A stretch of 64,000 bases of DNA from JBBQNR01 sp038330145 (GCA_038330145.1 JBBQNR010000006.1:1-64000), one strand, 5' to 3'; positions 34,813-44,993 are shown, counted from the first letter of the stretch. Notes: a model not told the origin generated them from the letters alone. Numbers and translations are program-made.

Positions 34813-36260
34813 GCCGCCGACGCACCGGCGCCACCGCGATCGCCTCCAACCCCGTGCTGGTCGGCGTTGCGACGACGCTCGTGATCGTGGTCGCGGTCTT
34901 CCTGGCCTACAACGCCAACCAGGGACTTCCGTGGGTTCCTTCGTACAGGCTGACCGCCGAGGTGCCCACCGCCGCCAACCTGGTGCGCAGCAACGAGGCG
35001 CGCATCGGGGGGCTGCGTGTCGGGGTGATCGACAAGATCACGCCGGTGCAGAAGGAGGACGGCTCGTACGCGTCGATCCTCGACCTCAAGCTCGAGACCA
35101 GGGTGCGACCGCTGCCGGTCGACTCCAAGATCATCATCCGGCCCCGGTCTGCCCTCGGCTTGAAGTACATCCAGATCACCAGGGGCACGTCGTCGAAGGG
35201 ATTCGCCGACGGCGACCGCATACCGGTCACCAGCTACGCCAAGACGCAGCCTGTTGACATCGATCAGTTCTACAGCATGTTCGACACCAAGACCCAGCGG
35301 GCGATCCAGGTCAACGAGGGCGGTTACGGCAGTGCCTTCGCGGGTCGCGGCGAGAGCATCAACCGCGCCATCGAGGCGCTGGTTCCGCTGGCCATCAACG
35401 CCGAGGCCGTGTTCAAGAACATCACCGGCATCGACGCCGACCTGAAGGACTTCTTCAAGGAGCAGGGGGACGCAGCGCGCATCGTGGCGCCGGTCGCGGA
35501 CATCCAGGGCGAGCTGTTCACGAACCTCGCCACCACCTTCACGGCGTTCGCGGAGGTGTCGCGGCCCTACATCGAGCAGTCCATCCGCCTCGGGCCCAGC
35601 GGCCTCGATACCGCCACCGAGGTGTTCCCGCGCCTGCACGCCTTCCTCGAGAACACGGATCAGTTCTTCACCGAGCTGCAGCCCGGCACTAAGGCGCTGC
35701 GCGCTTCGCACAGGGACCTCGCCGATGGCTTCGTGACGGGCGTCAGCGCGACGCGGCGCTCGGTCAGCCTCAACAACGAGCTGACCGGCTTCCTGCGAGC
35801 GCTCCAGCGCTTCTCGAATGACCCGGTGGTCCCGATCGGGATTCGCGACCTGATCGACACCGTCGACGCACTCGACCCGACGTTGCAATACCTGACGCCG
35901 GCCCAGACCGTCTGCAACTACATCGGCCTCTTCATGCGCAACGCCAGTTTCCTGGCCTCGGAGGGCGACGCCAACGGCACCTGGTGGCGGTTCATCCCGA
36001 TCATCACGCCGCAGGGCCCGAACAACGAGACCGGCCCCGCGTCCGCTCCCGCCAACGGCGGTGGGCCGGACATCACCAACTCGTCGCGCAACTACCTGCA
36101 CGTGAACCAATACCCGAACACCGCAGGGCCGGGCCAGACGCGTGAATGCGAGGGCGGCAAGGAGACCTACGCGAAGGGCCGCCAGTCGATCGGCAACATC
36201 CCCGGCGCACAGGGGACGAGCACGGACGAGCAGAAGCCCGAGAAGGCGGTGAAGCAGTGA
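34809..36260 (+). CDS. Mce family protein 3
   Basis: Protein of 483 aa; GTG start overlaps the preceding TGA. Membrane helix at about residues 15-36, Mce domain at about 40-145 (YRLTAEVPTAANLVRSNEARIGG, RVGVIDKITPV, PRSALGLKYIQITRG), then the helical region with a Mce-typical VDIDQFYSMFDTKT segment and a charged tail. Same predicted topology as the other subunits: short inside, bulk outside. Confidence 0.87.
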   Translation: MSRRRTGATAIASNPVLVGVATTLVIVVAVFLAYNANQGLPWVPSYRLTAEVPTAANLVRSNEARIGGLRVGVIDKITPVQKEDGSYASILDLKLETRVRPLPVDSKIIIRPRSALGLKYIQITRGTSSKGFADGDRIPVTSYAKTQPVDIDQFYSMFDTKTQRAIQVNEGGYGSAFAGRGESINRAIEALVPLAINAEAVFKNITGIDADLKDFFKEQGDAARIVAPVADIQGELFTNLATTFTAFAEVSRPYIEQSIRLGPSGLDTATEVFPRLHAFLENTDQFFTELQPGTKALRASHRDLADGFVTGVSATRRSVSLNNELTGFLRALQRFSNDPVVPIGIRDLIDTVDALDPTLQYLTPAQTVCNYIGLFMRNASFLASEGDANGTWWRFIPIITPQGPNNETGPASAPANGGGPDITNSSRNYLHVNQYPNTAGPGQTRECEGGKETYAKGRQSIGNIPGAQGTSTDEQKPEKAVKQ

Positions 36261-37765
36261 CGGCGGCGGGAGGCAGACCGAGGGTGATCAAGAGTCCGCA
36301 ACGACTTCAGCACCGCGTTTCACCGCTGCGTGCGGGCCTGATCGCGGTCTTCCTGATCATGATCGCCACCTTCCTGGCCTTCAGCAAGTCGCTGCCATGG
36401 AAGCAGCCGTTCGAGTTCAAGGGCGTCTTCGAGTCGGCCGCCAACATCCGCCTCGACTCGCCGGTGCGGGTCGCGGGCGTCGAGGTCGGCACGGTCACCG
36501 GCGTCGAGCACTTGGACGACTCCAACCTCGCCGTGGTCACGATGGAGGTCAAGGACGAGGGCCTGCCGATCCACGAGGACGCCACGCTGAAGATCCGGCC
36601 GCGGCTTTTCCTCGAGGGCAACTTCTTCGTCGACGTGAGCCCCGGCACGCCGGCCAGGCCGACGATCGACGACGGCGACACGATTCCCGTCACCCAGACG
36701 GCCTATCCGGTGCAGCTCGACAACATCCTGACCTCGCTGCAGAAGGACACGCGCAGGGACCTCCAGAAGCTGCTGGAAGGGTTCGGCGACGGTCTCGTGC
36801 GCAAGCCGTCCGCACAGGACGACATCACGCAGGACCCGGCCGTGCAGGGCGAATCCGCCGGGCAGGCGCTCAACGACTCGCTGACCTATGCCCCGGGCAC
36901 GGTCAAGGGAGCGGCACGGGTCAACGAGGCCTTCCTCGGCACCGAGCGCGGCGACCTGCGCAAGTTGATCGCGGGCCTTCAAAAGACGCTCGGCGGCCTC
37001 GGCCGCAACGAGGAGCAGCTCAAGGACCTGTTCACCAACTTCAACATCACGATGGCGGCGATCGCCTCTGAGCAGGACAATCTCGCAAAGGCGATACGGC
37101 TGCTCGGGCCGACGCTCGAGCAGGCGGACTCCTACTTCGGCCACTTCGCCGACGCGCTGCCATCGACGCGAGAGTTCGTGCGCAGGTTCATACCGGTCGT
37201 CCAGGAGACGCCGGCCACGATCACCGCGGCGGGTCCGTGGCTGACGCAGTTCACGGCGCTTGTGTCGAGGCCGGAGCTGGGCGGCCTGCTGAAGGACCTG
37301 AGGCCGATGACCGCCAGCTTTGCCCGCGTGGTCAACAGGTCGATCGCCTTCAACAGGCAGACGAACAACTTCAGCCGCTGCTTCAGCAACGTCATCCTGC
37401 CGGCGGGCGACGCCGTGCTCCAGGACGGCGCCGCCACCACCGGCGCTCAGACCTTCAAGGAGTTCTGGTACCTCGTGACCGGCTTCACCGGTGAGGGCCA
37501 GGATTTCGACGGCAACGGCCAGTACACGCGCGTCCAGACCGGTGGCGGGGCCAACATCGTCAAGAGCGGGAAGCTCCCCGGCCGTACCGCCGTCGACGCT
37601 CAACTGTTCGGCAACGCGATCGTTCCGCCGCTCGGTACGCGCCCGGCGCGCCCGAAGAAGAAGCCTCCCTACAAGCCGAACTCCGCCTGCTACAAGCAGA
37701 AGCCGCCGGACCTCAACGGCCCGGCCGCGGCGGCAGGACCCCCGGACGCGAGGGTCGGCCCGTGA
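36257..37765 (+). CDS. Mce family protein 4
   Basis: Protein of 502 aa beginning with GTG in a GTGA overlap; an apparent longer frame upstream lies inside the previous gene. Membrane helix at about residues 22-42, Mce domain at about 48-150 (FKGVFESAANIRLDSPVRVAG, EVGTVTGVEHL, RLFLEGNFFVDVSPG), helical region and a Lys/Pro-rich tail (RPKKKPPYKP). The best match in the cluster to the canonical MlaD pattern. Confidence 0.88.
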   Translation: MTAAGGRPRVIKSPQRLQHRVSPLRAGLIAVFLIMIATFLAFSKSLPWKQPFEFKGVFESAANIRLDSPVRVAGVEVGTVTGVEHLDDSNLAVVTMEVKDEGLPIHEDATLKIRPRLFLEGNFFVDVSPGTPARPTIDDGDTIPVTQTAYPVQLDNILTSLQKDTRRDLQKLLEGFGDGLVRKPSAQDDITQDPAVQGESAGQALNDSLTYAPGTVKGAARVNEAFLGTERGDLRKLIAGLQKTLGGLGRNEEQLKDLFTNFNITMAAIASEQDNLAKAIRLLGPTLEQADSYFGHFADALPSTREFVRRFIPVVQETPATITAAGPWLTQFTALVSRPELGGLLKDLRPMTASFARVVNRSIAFNRQTNNFSRCFSNVILPAGDAVLQDGAATTGAQTFKEFWYLVTGFTGEGQDFDGNGQYTRVQTGGGANIVKSGKLPGRTAVDAQLFGNAIVPPLGTRPARPKKKPPYKPNSACYKQKPPDLNGPAAAAGPPDARVGP

Positions 37766-39075
37766 CCAGGGCGATCCAAAAGCACCTGCGCGACTTCATC
37801 GCGATCCTGGTGCTGATGGTGCTGGCGTTCGCGGTCGGCGGCTACATCCTCTCCAACCAGCGCTTCTATTTGCCCGGTTGGGTGCCCGTGCTCGGCAGCG
37901 ACTTTTTCGAGCTCAAGGGCGAGTTCTCGACGGCACAGTCGGTCATGCCGGGCCAGGGCCAGACGGTCGACATTGCCGGCGTGGCTGTCGGTGACGTCAA
38001 GAAGGTTCAGCTCGACAACGGCCGAGCCGTGATCACGATGACGGTCAAGCCGAAGTACGCGGACATGATCAAGAAGGACGCGTCCATGCTCCTGCGCCCG
38101 AAGACGGGCCTCAACGACATGATCATCGAGCTGGACCCGGGCTCGGCCTCGGCCGAGAAGGTCACGGACGGCTACACGCTCCCGATCCGTTCGACGCTCC
38201 CGAATGTCAACCTCGAGGAGTTCTGGGCCGCGCTCGACAAGGACACGCGTGACTATCTGCTGCTGCTGCTGAACGGCGCCGGCCAGGGCCTCTCGGGCCA
38301 GGGGCGCAACCTCTCGGCGGTACTGAAGCGCTTCGAGCCCACCAACCGCGACATCGAGAAGATCACGAGCCAGGTCGCCCTGAGAAGGAAGAACCTTGCC
38401 AATCTGATCCACAACTTCCAGCTGCTCGCCACCGAGCTCGGCAAGCACGACACCGAGCTGGCCGAGTGGGTCGACTCCACCTCGGCTGTCTTCGGGTCGT
38501 TCGCAAGCCAGGACAGGAGTCTGCGCGAGACGATCCGGCTGCTGCCCGATGCGCTGCAGTCGACCAACCGTGCCCTCACGTCCGCCGACAACGTCGCCCG
38601 GGATCTTGGTCCGGCCACGCGGTCGTTGCTTCCTGGCGTGAAGGCGTTCCCGGACTCGATGCGCAAGTCACGCACCTTCTTCCGCAAGACCACCGGGCCG
38701 GTTAGGGATCAAATTCGGCCGTTCGCGCGTGACGTGCAGCCAACCGTGAAGGCGCTGCGCCCGGCCAACCGCGACCTGGCGGCGGTGACGCCCGACCTCG
38801 AGAAGAGCTTCGGCGTCTTCAACAAGTTCGTCAACGGCTGGGCCTACAACCCGCCCGGCCAGGCCGAGGGCTTCCTCTTCTACACGATCTGGGGCGTGCA
38901 CATCGCGGCCTCGGCCTTCACGGCACAGGACGCGCACGGCCCGGTGCGTCGCGGGCTGATCCTGACCACCTGCCGCAGCCTCGGCATCCTCCAGAGCGTG
39001 CGAAAGGCCGATCGCCAGCTGTCGACGATCATCGACCTCCTGAACCCACCGACACAAGAGCAGGCCTGCCCGTAG
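37762..39075 (+). CDS. Mce family protein 5
   Basis: Protein of 437 aa, GTG start overlapping the preceding TGA. Membrane helix at about residues 10-32, Mce domain at about 48-135 (LKGEFSTAQSVMPGQGQTVDI, VGDVKKVQL, PKTGLNDMIIELDPG), and a helical region with NLEEFWAALDKDTRDYLLLLL. It lacks the lipobox that the fifth mycobacterial Mce protein usually has, so it should stay membrane-anchored. Confidence 0.87.
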   Translation: MTRAIQKHLRDFIAILVLMVLAFAVGGYILSNQRFYLPGWVPVLGSDFFELKGEFSTAQSVMPGQGQTVDIAGVAVGDVKKVQLDNGRAVITMTVKPKYADMIKKDASMLLRPKTGLNDMIIELDPGSASAEKVTDGYTLPIRSTLPNVNLEEFWAALDKDTRDYLLLLLNGAGQGLSGQGRNLSAVLKRFEPTNRDIEKITSQVALRRKNLANLIHNFQLLATELGKHDTELAEWVDSTSAVFGSFASQDRSLRETIRLLPDALQSTNRALTSADNVARDLGPATRSLLPGVKAFPDSMRKSRTFFRKTTGPVRDQIRPFARDVQPTVKALRPANRDLAAVTPDLEKSFGVFNKFVNGWAYNPPGQAEGFLFYTIWGVHIAASAFTAQDAHGPVRRGLILTTCRSLGILQSVRKADRQLSTIIDLLNPPTQEQACP

Positions 39076-39078
39076 CCC

Positions 39079-40560
39079 ATGCAGAAGCAAGCACCGACAC
39101 TCGGCCGAATCCTGATCATGACGACGTTCACGCTGTCGTGCTTCGGCCTGCTGCTGTTCCTCTGGTCGGCGTTCGGTGGCCCTGTGCCATTGAAGCCTCG
39201 CGGCTACCAGTTCACCGCTTCCTTCGACGAGGCCACGCAGCTGGCCCAGGAGGCCGACGTGCGGATCTCCGGCGTCCCCGTCGGCAAGGTGAAGAAGATC
39301 GAGCTTGGCGACGACGGTCTCACGCAGGCGACGATTCAGATGGACGAGAAGTACGCGCCGGTCGCCTCGGACGCTCGCGGCATCCTGCGCCAGAAGACGT
39401 TGCTCGGCGAGACGTACATCGAGATTACCCCCGGCACGAAGGGAGCACAGCCGCTGGCGGAGGACGGTCACCTGGAGACGAAGAACATCGCCTCCACGGT
39501 CGAGCTGGATGAGATCTTCCGCTCGTTCGACAAGAAGACGCGCACGGCGTTCCAGGTCTGGCAGCAAGAGGTGGCTCAGGGGATCACGAGCAACTCCGCC
39601 AACTTCTCCGACGCGCTCGGTTACCTGGAGCCCTTCGCGGTCGATACCAACGAGGTTCTGAAGGTGTTGAACTCTCAGAGCCGCGCCACGAGACTGCTGA
39701 TCAAGAACACCGGCGCCTTCTTCAAGGCGCTGACGGCGGGCGATCAGGCGCTCGCCGATCTGATCGTCAACTCGAACAACGTCTTCAGCACGACCGCTCA
39801 GCGAGACCGCCAGATCAGCGAGACGTTCATCGCCCTGCCGACCTTCATCCAGGAGTCGAAGAAGACCCTGAGGCGGTTCGAGTCCTACGCGGCGAACACC
39901 AACCCGCTGATCACCGACCTGCACCCGTGGGCGCGGCAGGCGAGCACGACCCTGCGTAGCCTCCAGGACCTGGCTCCCGAGTTCAACTACTTCATGCAGG
40001 CGCTCGGACCGGCGGTCACGGCCTCCAAGGCCGGCTTCCCGGCCGGCACCAGGTTCCTCGACGACCTGCGGCCGCTGCTCGGCCAGCTCGATCCGTTCCT
40101 GCGCAACTTCAACCCGTTCCTGCGCTGGCTGGGCCTCTACAGGCAGGAGTTCAGCGCTTTCTTCGCCAACATCACGGCGTCGCTGGGCTACAACGACAAG
40201 CCGGGCGACGACGTGCGGGCGCTGCGCCTTAGCGTGCCTGTCAACCCCGAGACGCTGGCCAGCTATCCGCGCCGGATCGGGCCCAACCGTGCCAACGCCT
40301 ACTTCGCGCCGGGCGCTTATCGCAAGCTGCCGAGCGGGCTCGAGATGTTCGACTCGCGCAACTGCGCCAACGGCGGATACCCGGACCTGGCGCCGGCCTC
40401 GCCGACCTTCTCGGAGGACCTGCGAAACCGCATCATCGAGTTCTTCTACCAGGGCACCGACGGCCAGGCTTCCCCCTGCAAGCAGCAGGCGCCGATCACC
40501 TCCGGCGGCGAGACGACGCAGTACCCGCACGTGCGCGAAGACGCGCGCCCGGCCCCGTAG
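39079..40560 (+). CDS. Mce family protein 6 (last of six)
   Basis: Protein of 493 aa starting 3 bp after the previous stop. Membrane helix at about residues 12-34 (TTFTLSCFGLLLFLW), Mce domain at about 43-145 (FTASFDEATQLAQEADVRISG, PVGKVKKIEL, KTLLGETYIEITPG), helical region and a C-terminal domain with two cysteines. Completes the operon; a cyclase gene follows after 60 bp. No YrbE or ATPase gene is present in the window. Confidence 0.87.
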   Translation: MQKQAPTLGRILIMTTFTLSCFGLLLFLWSAFGGPVPLKPRGYQFTASFDEATQLAQEADVRISGVPVGKVKKIELGDDGLTQATIQMDEKYAPVASDARGILRQKTLLGETYIEITPGTKGAQPLAEDGHLETKNIASTVELDEIFRSFDKKTRTAFQVWQQEVAQGITSNSANFSDALGYLEPFAVDTNEVLKVLNSQSRATRLLIKNTGAFFKALTAGDQALADLIVNSNNVFSTTAQRDRQISETFIALPTFIQESKKTLRRFESYAANTNPLITDLHPWARQASTTLRSLQDLAPEFNYFMQALGPAVTASKAGFPAGTRFLDDLRPLLGQLDPFLRNFNPFLRWLGLYRQEFSAFFANITASLGYNDKPGDDVRALRLSVPVNPETLASYPRRIGPNRANAYFAPGAYRKLPSGLEMFDSRNCANGGYPDLAPASPTFSEDLRNRIIEFFYQGTDGQASPCKQQAPITSGGETTQYPHVREDARPAP

Positions 40561-40620
40561 CGCACCGCGCCCGTAGCGCGAGTCATCCTTTCCTAGTACG
40601 CTCGGTGGCCGGGATCAAGG

Positions 40621-41781
40621 ATGACCCAGCAGGTGGAGACGCAGACCAAGGAGGCCAGGAAGGCCGCGCGCGGGACGGCGGGAGAGCTGCTGCCGCCGGC
40701 CGCTGCGGAAGAGGAGCGGGCTCGCCTGGCAATCGGGCGGCTCGGAGGCCTGCTGTTCTGCGCCGGCGCGGCAATCGCGCTGCCGAGCCTGATTACGCTC
40801 GACCCGGCGCCACCGGACTGGCTGTTCGTGATGGTGGCCTTGGCCGTGACCGCGGGGCTCGCCTGCCTTTGGACCGAGTGGGACCTGCTGCCGGCCGCCT
40901 GGCTGCACGCGATCCCGCTCACCGGCACGTTCATGGTGACGGCCGTGATCGCGGGCACCCATGCCAGAGGGGGCCTGTATGCGTGGCTGTACATCCTGGT
41001 GCTGGTATTCGTTGCCTATTGCTTCCAGAGCCGCATGGTCGTGGCGGCCTATCTGCTGCTGATCTCGGCAGGCTGCGCCGCGCCGCTCCTGGACCCACAG
41101 GTCAGCAGCAGCGAGACGCTTCGCTTGCTGCTGGTGTGCGTGCCCAGCCTGGTGCTGGCGACCACGGTCATCATGCATCTTCGCGAGCGGCTGGAGGCCG
41201 GGCGCGACGCCTTTGAGGAGCTTGCGCGCCGGGATCCGCTGACCGGGGTCGGCAATTACCGCAGGCTCCACGAGCGCCTCGACTACGAGATCGCACGGCA
41301 CGAGCGGCACCGGCGCAGCTTTGCAGTGATGCTGCTGGACATGAACCGCTTCAAGGACGTCAACGAGGAGCACGGGCACCTGGAGGGAGATCGCGTGCTG
41401 CGCGAGGTTGGCCAAGCGCTTGCCGCTACCGTGCGCGACCAGGACACCGTCGCCCGCCAGGGAGGCGACGAATTCTCCGTGCTGGCTCCCGAGACCAGCA
41501 CGGTGGAGGTGATGGCACTGGCCAGCCGGCTCCAGCGGGGCCTATCCCTGATCAGGATCGGCGACCGCACGCTCAGTGCCAGCATGGGCTGGGCGATCTA
41601 CCCGCAGGACGGGGAGACGGCGCAGGAACTGCTGGCGTGCGCCGACGATGCGCTGATGGCGGGCAAGTCGCGCTGGCTTCCCCAGCAATCGCGCGACTTC
41701 TGGCCCGAGCACGTGCGCCGCCTGAGCGACGCTCCGGCGACCGTCAGGCCCAGCACCGGGGAGGCAAGCGCGGCTTCCTGA
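40621..41781 (+). CDS. Membrane diguanylate cyclase (GGDEF)
   Basis: Protein of 386 aa with about six membrane helices (residues 40-190) forming an uncharacterised sensory module, then a GGDEF domain (about 205-360). RRDPLTGVGNYRRL starts the domain; the active-site loop is GGDEF. An RDQD sits exactly five residues before it, matching the RxxD inhibitory site, so product feedback by cyclic di-GMP is expected. It makes c-di-GMP from two GTP. Same strand as the Mce genes, 60 bp downstream, but a functional link is only possible, not shown. Confidence 0.92.
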   Translation: MTQQVETQTKEARKAARGTAGELLPPAAAEEERARLAIGRLGGLLFCAGAAIALPSLITLDPAPPDWLFVMVALAVTAGLACLWTEWDLLPAAWLHAIPLTGTFMVTAVIAGTHARGGLYAWLYILVLVFVAYCFQSRMVVAAYLLLISAGCAAPLLDPQVSSSETLRLLLVCVPSLVLATTVIMHLRERLEAGRDAFEELARRDPLTGVGNYRRLHERLDYEIARHERHRRSFAVMLLDMNRFKDVNEEHGHLEGDRVLREVGQALAATVRDQDTVARQGGDEFSVLAPETSTVEVMALASRLQRGLSLIRIGDRTLSASMGWAIYPQDGETAQELLACADDALMAGKSRWLPQQSRDFWPEHVRRLSDAPATVRPSTGEASAAS

Positions 41782-41938
41782 TCGGGGCTGGCGATTGCCG
41801 GCGGCTGCTGCTCGCAACGGCCGCCACGTTCATGGAGGTCCGGACGGCGGATAGACCGCCGTTGATAGATTCGGTTGCGCGCCGCGACCGCATCGCTGGC
41901 GCGCGCCCCCAGCTCGCCACCTGAGGAGGAACCGCCAA

Positions 41939-42943
41939 ATGCCAGTGAAGGTCGGTGTGAACGGCTTCGGCCGCATCGGTCGCAATCTTTTCCGGGCCGC
42001 GTGGGAGCGCGACGCGGACCTCGAGTTCGTCGCCGTCAACGACATCACCGACGCCGCCACGCTGGCTCACCTGACCAAGTACGACTCCACGCTGGGGCCA
42101 TTTCCGGCAGAGGTGACCTCCTCTGGCGACACGATCGACGTCGACGGAAAGCCACTCAAGGTGCTGGCCGAGCGCGATCCGGCCAAGCTGCCGTGGGGCG
42201 AGCTGGGTGTGGACGTGGTGGTCGAGTCCACCGGTCTCTTCACCGACCGCGACAACGCCTCCAAGCACCTTCAGGCCGGGGCCAGCAAGGTGATCATCTC
42301 GGCTCCCGCCAAGGAGCCCGACGTGACCGTCGCCCTCGGCGTCAACTTCGATGACGCCTACGACCGCGAGTCGCACCACATCATCTCCAACGCCTCCTGC
42401 ACGACCAACTGCCTGGCGCCGATCTCGAAGGTCCTCCACGACGCACTCGGGATCCGGCGCGGCCTGATGACGACGATCCACGCCTACACGTCGGACCAGC
42501 GCCTCCAGGACATGCCGCACAAGGACCTCCGTCGTGCGCGCGCGGCGGCGATCAACCTGGTACCGACCTCGACCGGCGCCGCAAAGGCGATCGGCCTCGT
42601 GGTGCCGGAGCTGAAGGGCAAGCTGAACGGCACCTCGGTGCGAGCGCCGATCGCGACCGGCTCGATAGTGGACCTGGTCTGCGAAGTGGAGCGCGAGACC
42701 TCGATCGAGGACGTCAACCGCCTCTTCCAAGAGGCTGCCGGATCCGATCGTTACGCGGGCATCCTGGCCTACACCGAGGATCCGATCGTCTCCACCGACA
42801 TCAACAAGTCGCCGTACTCGGCGATCTTCGACTCCGGACTCACGATGGTCATGGCGGACACCTTCGTGAAGGTGTTCGCCTGGTACGACAACGAGTGGGG
42901 TTACTCGTGCCGCCTGGTGGAGCTGGCGGCGAAGGTGCTGTAG
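41939..42943 (+). CDS. gap: Glyceraldehyde-3-phosphate dehydrogenase
   Basis: Glycolytic enzyme of 334 aa that oxidises glyceraldehyde-3-phosphate to 1,3-bisphosphoglycerate with NAD. Rossmann start VKVGVNGFGRIGRN, catalytic Cys in SNASCTTNCLAP and the C-terminal WYDNEWGYS are intact. GAGGAGGA lies 8 nt before ATG 41939. First gene of gap-pgk-tpiA-gpmI, which encodes four successive steps of lower glycolysis. Confidence 0.98.
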   Translation: MPVKVGVNGFGRIGRNLFRAAWERDADLEFVAVNDITDAATLAHLTKYDSTLGPFPAEVTSSGDTIDVDGKPLKVLAERDPAKLPWGELGVDVVVESTGLFTDRDNASKHLQAGASKVIISAPAKEPDVTVALGVNFDDAYDRESHHIISNASCTTNCLAPISKVLHDALGIRRGLMTTIHAYTSDQRLQDMPHKDLRRARAAAINLVPTSTGAAKAIGLVVPELKGKLNGTSVRAPIATGSIVDLVCEVERETSIEDVNRLFQEAAGSDRYAGILAYTEDPIVSTDINKSPYSAIFDSGLTMVMADTFVKVFAWYDNEWGYSCRLVELAAKVL

Positions 42944-42953
42944 GTCGTACGTC

Positions 42954-44177
42954 TTGACTGTGGCCGCCACGGAGCGCCGGCGACTGTTTCCGAAGAAGAC
43001 CGTCAGGGACGTCGACGTCGACGGCAAGCGGGTTCTGGTGCGCGTCGACTTCAACGTGCCGCTGGAGAAGCGCGACGGGAAGGTCGAGGTCGCCGACGAC
43101 GGCCGTGTGCGCGCGGCGCTGCCGACGATCGAGCATCTGCGCAAGCGCGAGTCGAGGCTCGTGCTGGTGTCGCACCTTGGGCGACCGAAGGACCGCGAGC
43201 CCGAACTGTCGATGGCGCCGGTATCGCGCCGGCTGGCGGAGCTGACGGGGGCGCCCGTCGAGCAGGCCGCGGCGGTGGTCGGCCCGGACGTGGAGCGGGC
43301 CGCGTCCCAGCTCGGGCCGGGCCAGATCCTGATGCTCGAGAACTGTCGCTTCGAGCCCGGTGAGACCAGCAACGACCCGCAGCTCGCGCGGGCGCTCGCA
43401 TCGCTGGCGGAGCTGTACGTCGACGATGCCTTCGGCGCCGTGCACCGCGCTCACGCCACAACCGTCGGCGTGGCGCAGCAGCTGCCGGCCGTGGCGGGGC
43501 TCCTGCTCGAGCGCGAGGTGACCTTTCTCAATCGCCTCGTGCAGGACCCGGAGCGGCCCTTCGTGGTCGTGCTCGGAGGAGCGAAGGTGAGCGACAAGAT
43601 CGGCGTCATCGAGCGCTTCCTCGAGCTGGCGGACGCGATCCTGATCGGCGGCGCGATGTGCTTCAGCTTCTTTCGCGCCCAGGGAAGGCCCACGGGCGAC
43701 TCGCTGGTGGAGGAGAAGGGCGTCGAGCTGGCAGTCCGTGCGCTGGAGCGGGCTTCGCAGTCGAGCTGCCGGCTCGAACTGCCCCGCGACCTCGTGATCG
43801 CCGACCGCTTCGACGGGGGCGCGCAGCGGCGCGAGATCGACGGCGTCGACGTGCCGGACGACTGGATGGGCCTCGACATAGGCCTGCGCACGGCGGAGAC
43901 CTACGCCGACGAGATCGGCCGAGCCCGGACGGTGTTCTGGAACGGCCCGATGGGAGCCTTCGAGCTGGAGCCGTTCGCGGCCGGCACGCGAGCGGTCGCC
44001 GAGGCGATGGCGGGCTCGGACGCGACCACGGTGGTCGGCGGCGGCGATTCTGCGGCGGCTGTCGAGCGCTTCGGGCTGGCGGCCTCGATGACGCACGTGT
44101 CGACCGGCGGCGGAGCGGCACTGGAACTCCTGGAGGGAAAGCCACTGCCGGGTCTCGAGGTGCTCCAAGATGCCTAG
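42954..44177 (+). CDS. pgk: Phosphoglycerate kinase
   Basis: Transfers phosphate from 1,3-bisphosphoglycerate to ADP. Protein of 407 aa with RVDFNVPL, SHLGRPKD, the nucleotide-site GGAKVSDK and the C-terminal GGGDSAAA. The TTG at 42954 or the GTG two codons later could start it; neither has a strong ribosome site, and the 10-bp gap to gap suggests coupling. An N-terminal extension of about 15 residues precedes the usual start. Confidence 0.97.
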   Translation: MTVAATERRRLFPKKTVRDVDVDGKRVLVRVDFNVPLEKRDGKVEVADDGRVRAALPTIEHLRKRESRLVLVSHLGRPKDREPELSMAPVSRRLAELTGAPVEQAAAVVGPDVERAASQLGPGQILMLENCRFEPGETSNDPQLARALASLAELYVDDAFGAVHRAHATTVGVAQQLPAVAGLLLEREVTFLNRLVQDPERPFVVVLGGAKVSDKIGVIERFLELADAILIGGAMCFSFFRAQGRPTGDSLVEEKGVELAVRALERASQSSCRLELPRDLVIADRFDGGAQRREIDGVDVPDDWMGLDIGLRTAETYADEIGRARTVFWNGPMGAFELEPFAAGTRAVAEAMAGSDATTVVGGGDSAAAVERFGLAASMTHVSTGGGAALELLEGKPLPGLEVLQDA

Positions 44178-44213
44178 ACCTACAGCGAGACCCTGTCTCA
44201 CGGAGGGCCGGCG

Positions 44214-44993
44214 GTGAGCACCAACGTAGAGAGCATGCGCCGGCCCCTGATCGCCGGCAACTGGAAGATGAACAAGACGAACGAGGAGGCCGAGGCGTTC
44301 CTGGCCCGTTTCCTCGCTCGCTTCGACCGCAGGCGCGGGGTCGATGTCACGATCTGCCCGGCGTTCACCGCGCTGCGAACCGTCGTCGAGCACACGCTGG
44401 ACTCAGGCCTGCGCGTGGGAGCTCAGAACGTGCACGAGGCGCCGGAGGGCGCGTTCACCGGCGAGGTCTCGATACCGATGCTGCTCGAGCTGGGGGTCAG
44501 CACCGTCATCCTCGGCCACTCCGAGCGTCGCGCGCTTTTCGGCGAGACCGACGGAGCGCTGCAGCGCAAGGTGCCGGCGGCGCTGGAGGCGGGGCTGAGC
44601 CCGATCCTCTGCGTCGGCGAGACGGAGGAGGAGCGTGACGCCGGAGAGATGCAGCGCAAGCTGCGGCAGCAGGTGCAGGTGGACCTGGCCCAGGTCGAGG
44701 ACGGCCTGCTGCCGTTCGTGGTGCTCGCGTACGAGCCGATCTGGGCGATCGGGACCGGGCGCACGGCAACCCCGGATCAGGCTCAGGAGGCGATCGCTTT
44801 CGTGCGCGCGCTGGTCGGGGACCGCGACAGCGACGCGGCGCAGCACATGCGGATCCTCTATGGCGGCAGCGTCAACGCAGGCAACGCGGCGGAGCTGCTG
44901 GCGCAACAGGACATAGACGGCGCGCTGGTGGGGGGCGCCAGCCTCGACCCGGACGAGTTCGCGGCCATCGTGGCGGCCGCGACGGTGCGATGA
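44214..44993 (+). CDS. tpiA: Triosephosphate isomerase
   Basis: Interconverts dihydroxyacetone phosphate and glyceraldehyde-3-phosphate. TIM-barrel protein of 259 aa with GNWKMNK, the catalytic His in ILGHSERR, the catalytic Glu in AYEPIWAIGTG and the phosphate-site YGGSVN. GTG 44214 has GGAGGGC upstream; ATG 44229 (RRPLIAGNWK follows) is a shorter option. Its stop overlaps the gpmI start. Confidence 0.97.
   Translation: MSTNVESMRRPLIAGNWKMNKTNEEAEAFLARFLARFDRRRGVDVTICPAFTALRTVVEHTLDSGLRVGAQNVHEAPEGAFTGEVSIPMLLELGVSTVILGHSERRALFGETDGALQRKVPAALEAGLSPILCVGETEEERDAGEMQRKLRQQVQVDLAQVEDGLLPFVVLAYEPIWAIGTGRTATPDQAQEAIAFVRALVGDRDSDAAQHMRILYGGSVNAGNAAELLAQQDIDGALVGGASLDPDEFAAIVAAATVR

Noticed and set aside
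41744..43372. Long open frame opposite gap and pgk
   Set aside because: Shadow of two well-recognised genes; its own translation shows no conserved motifs.
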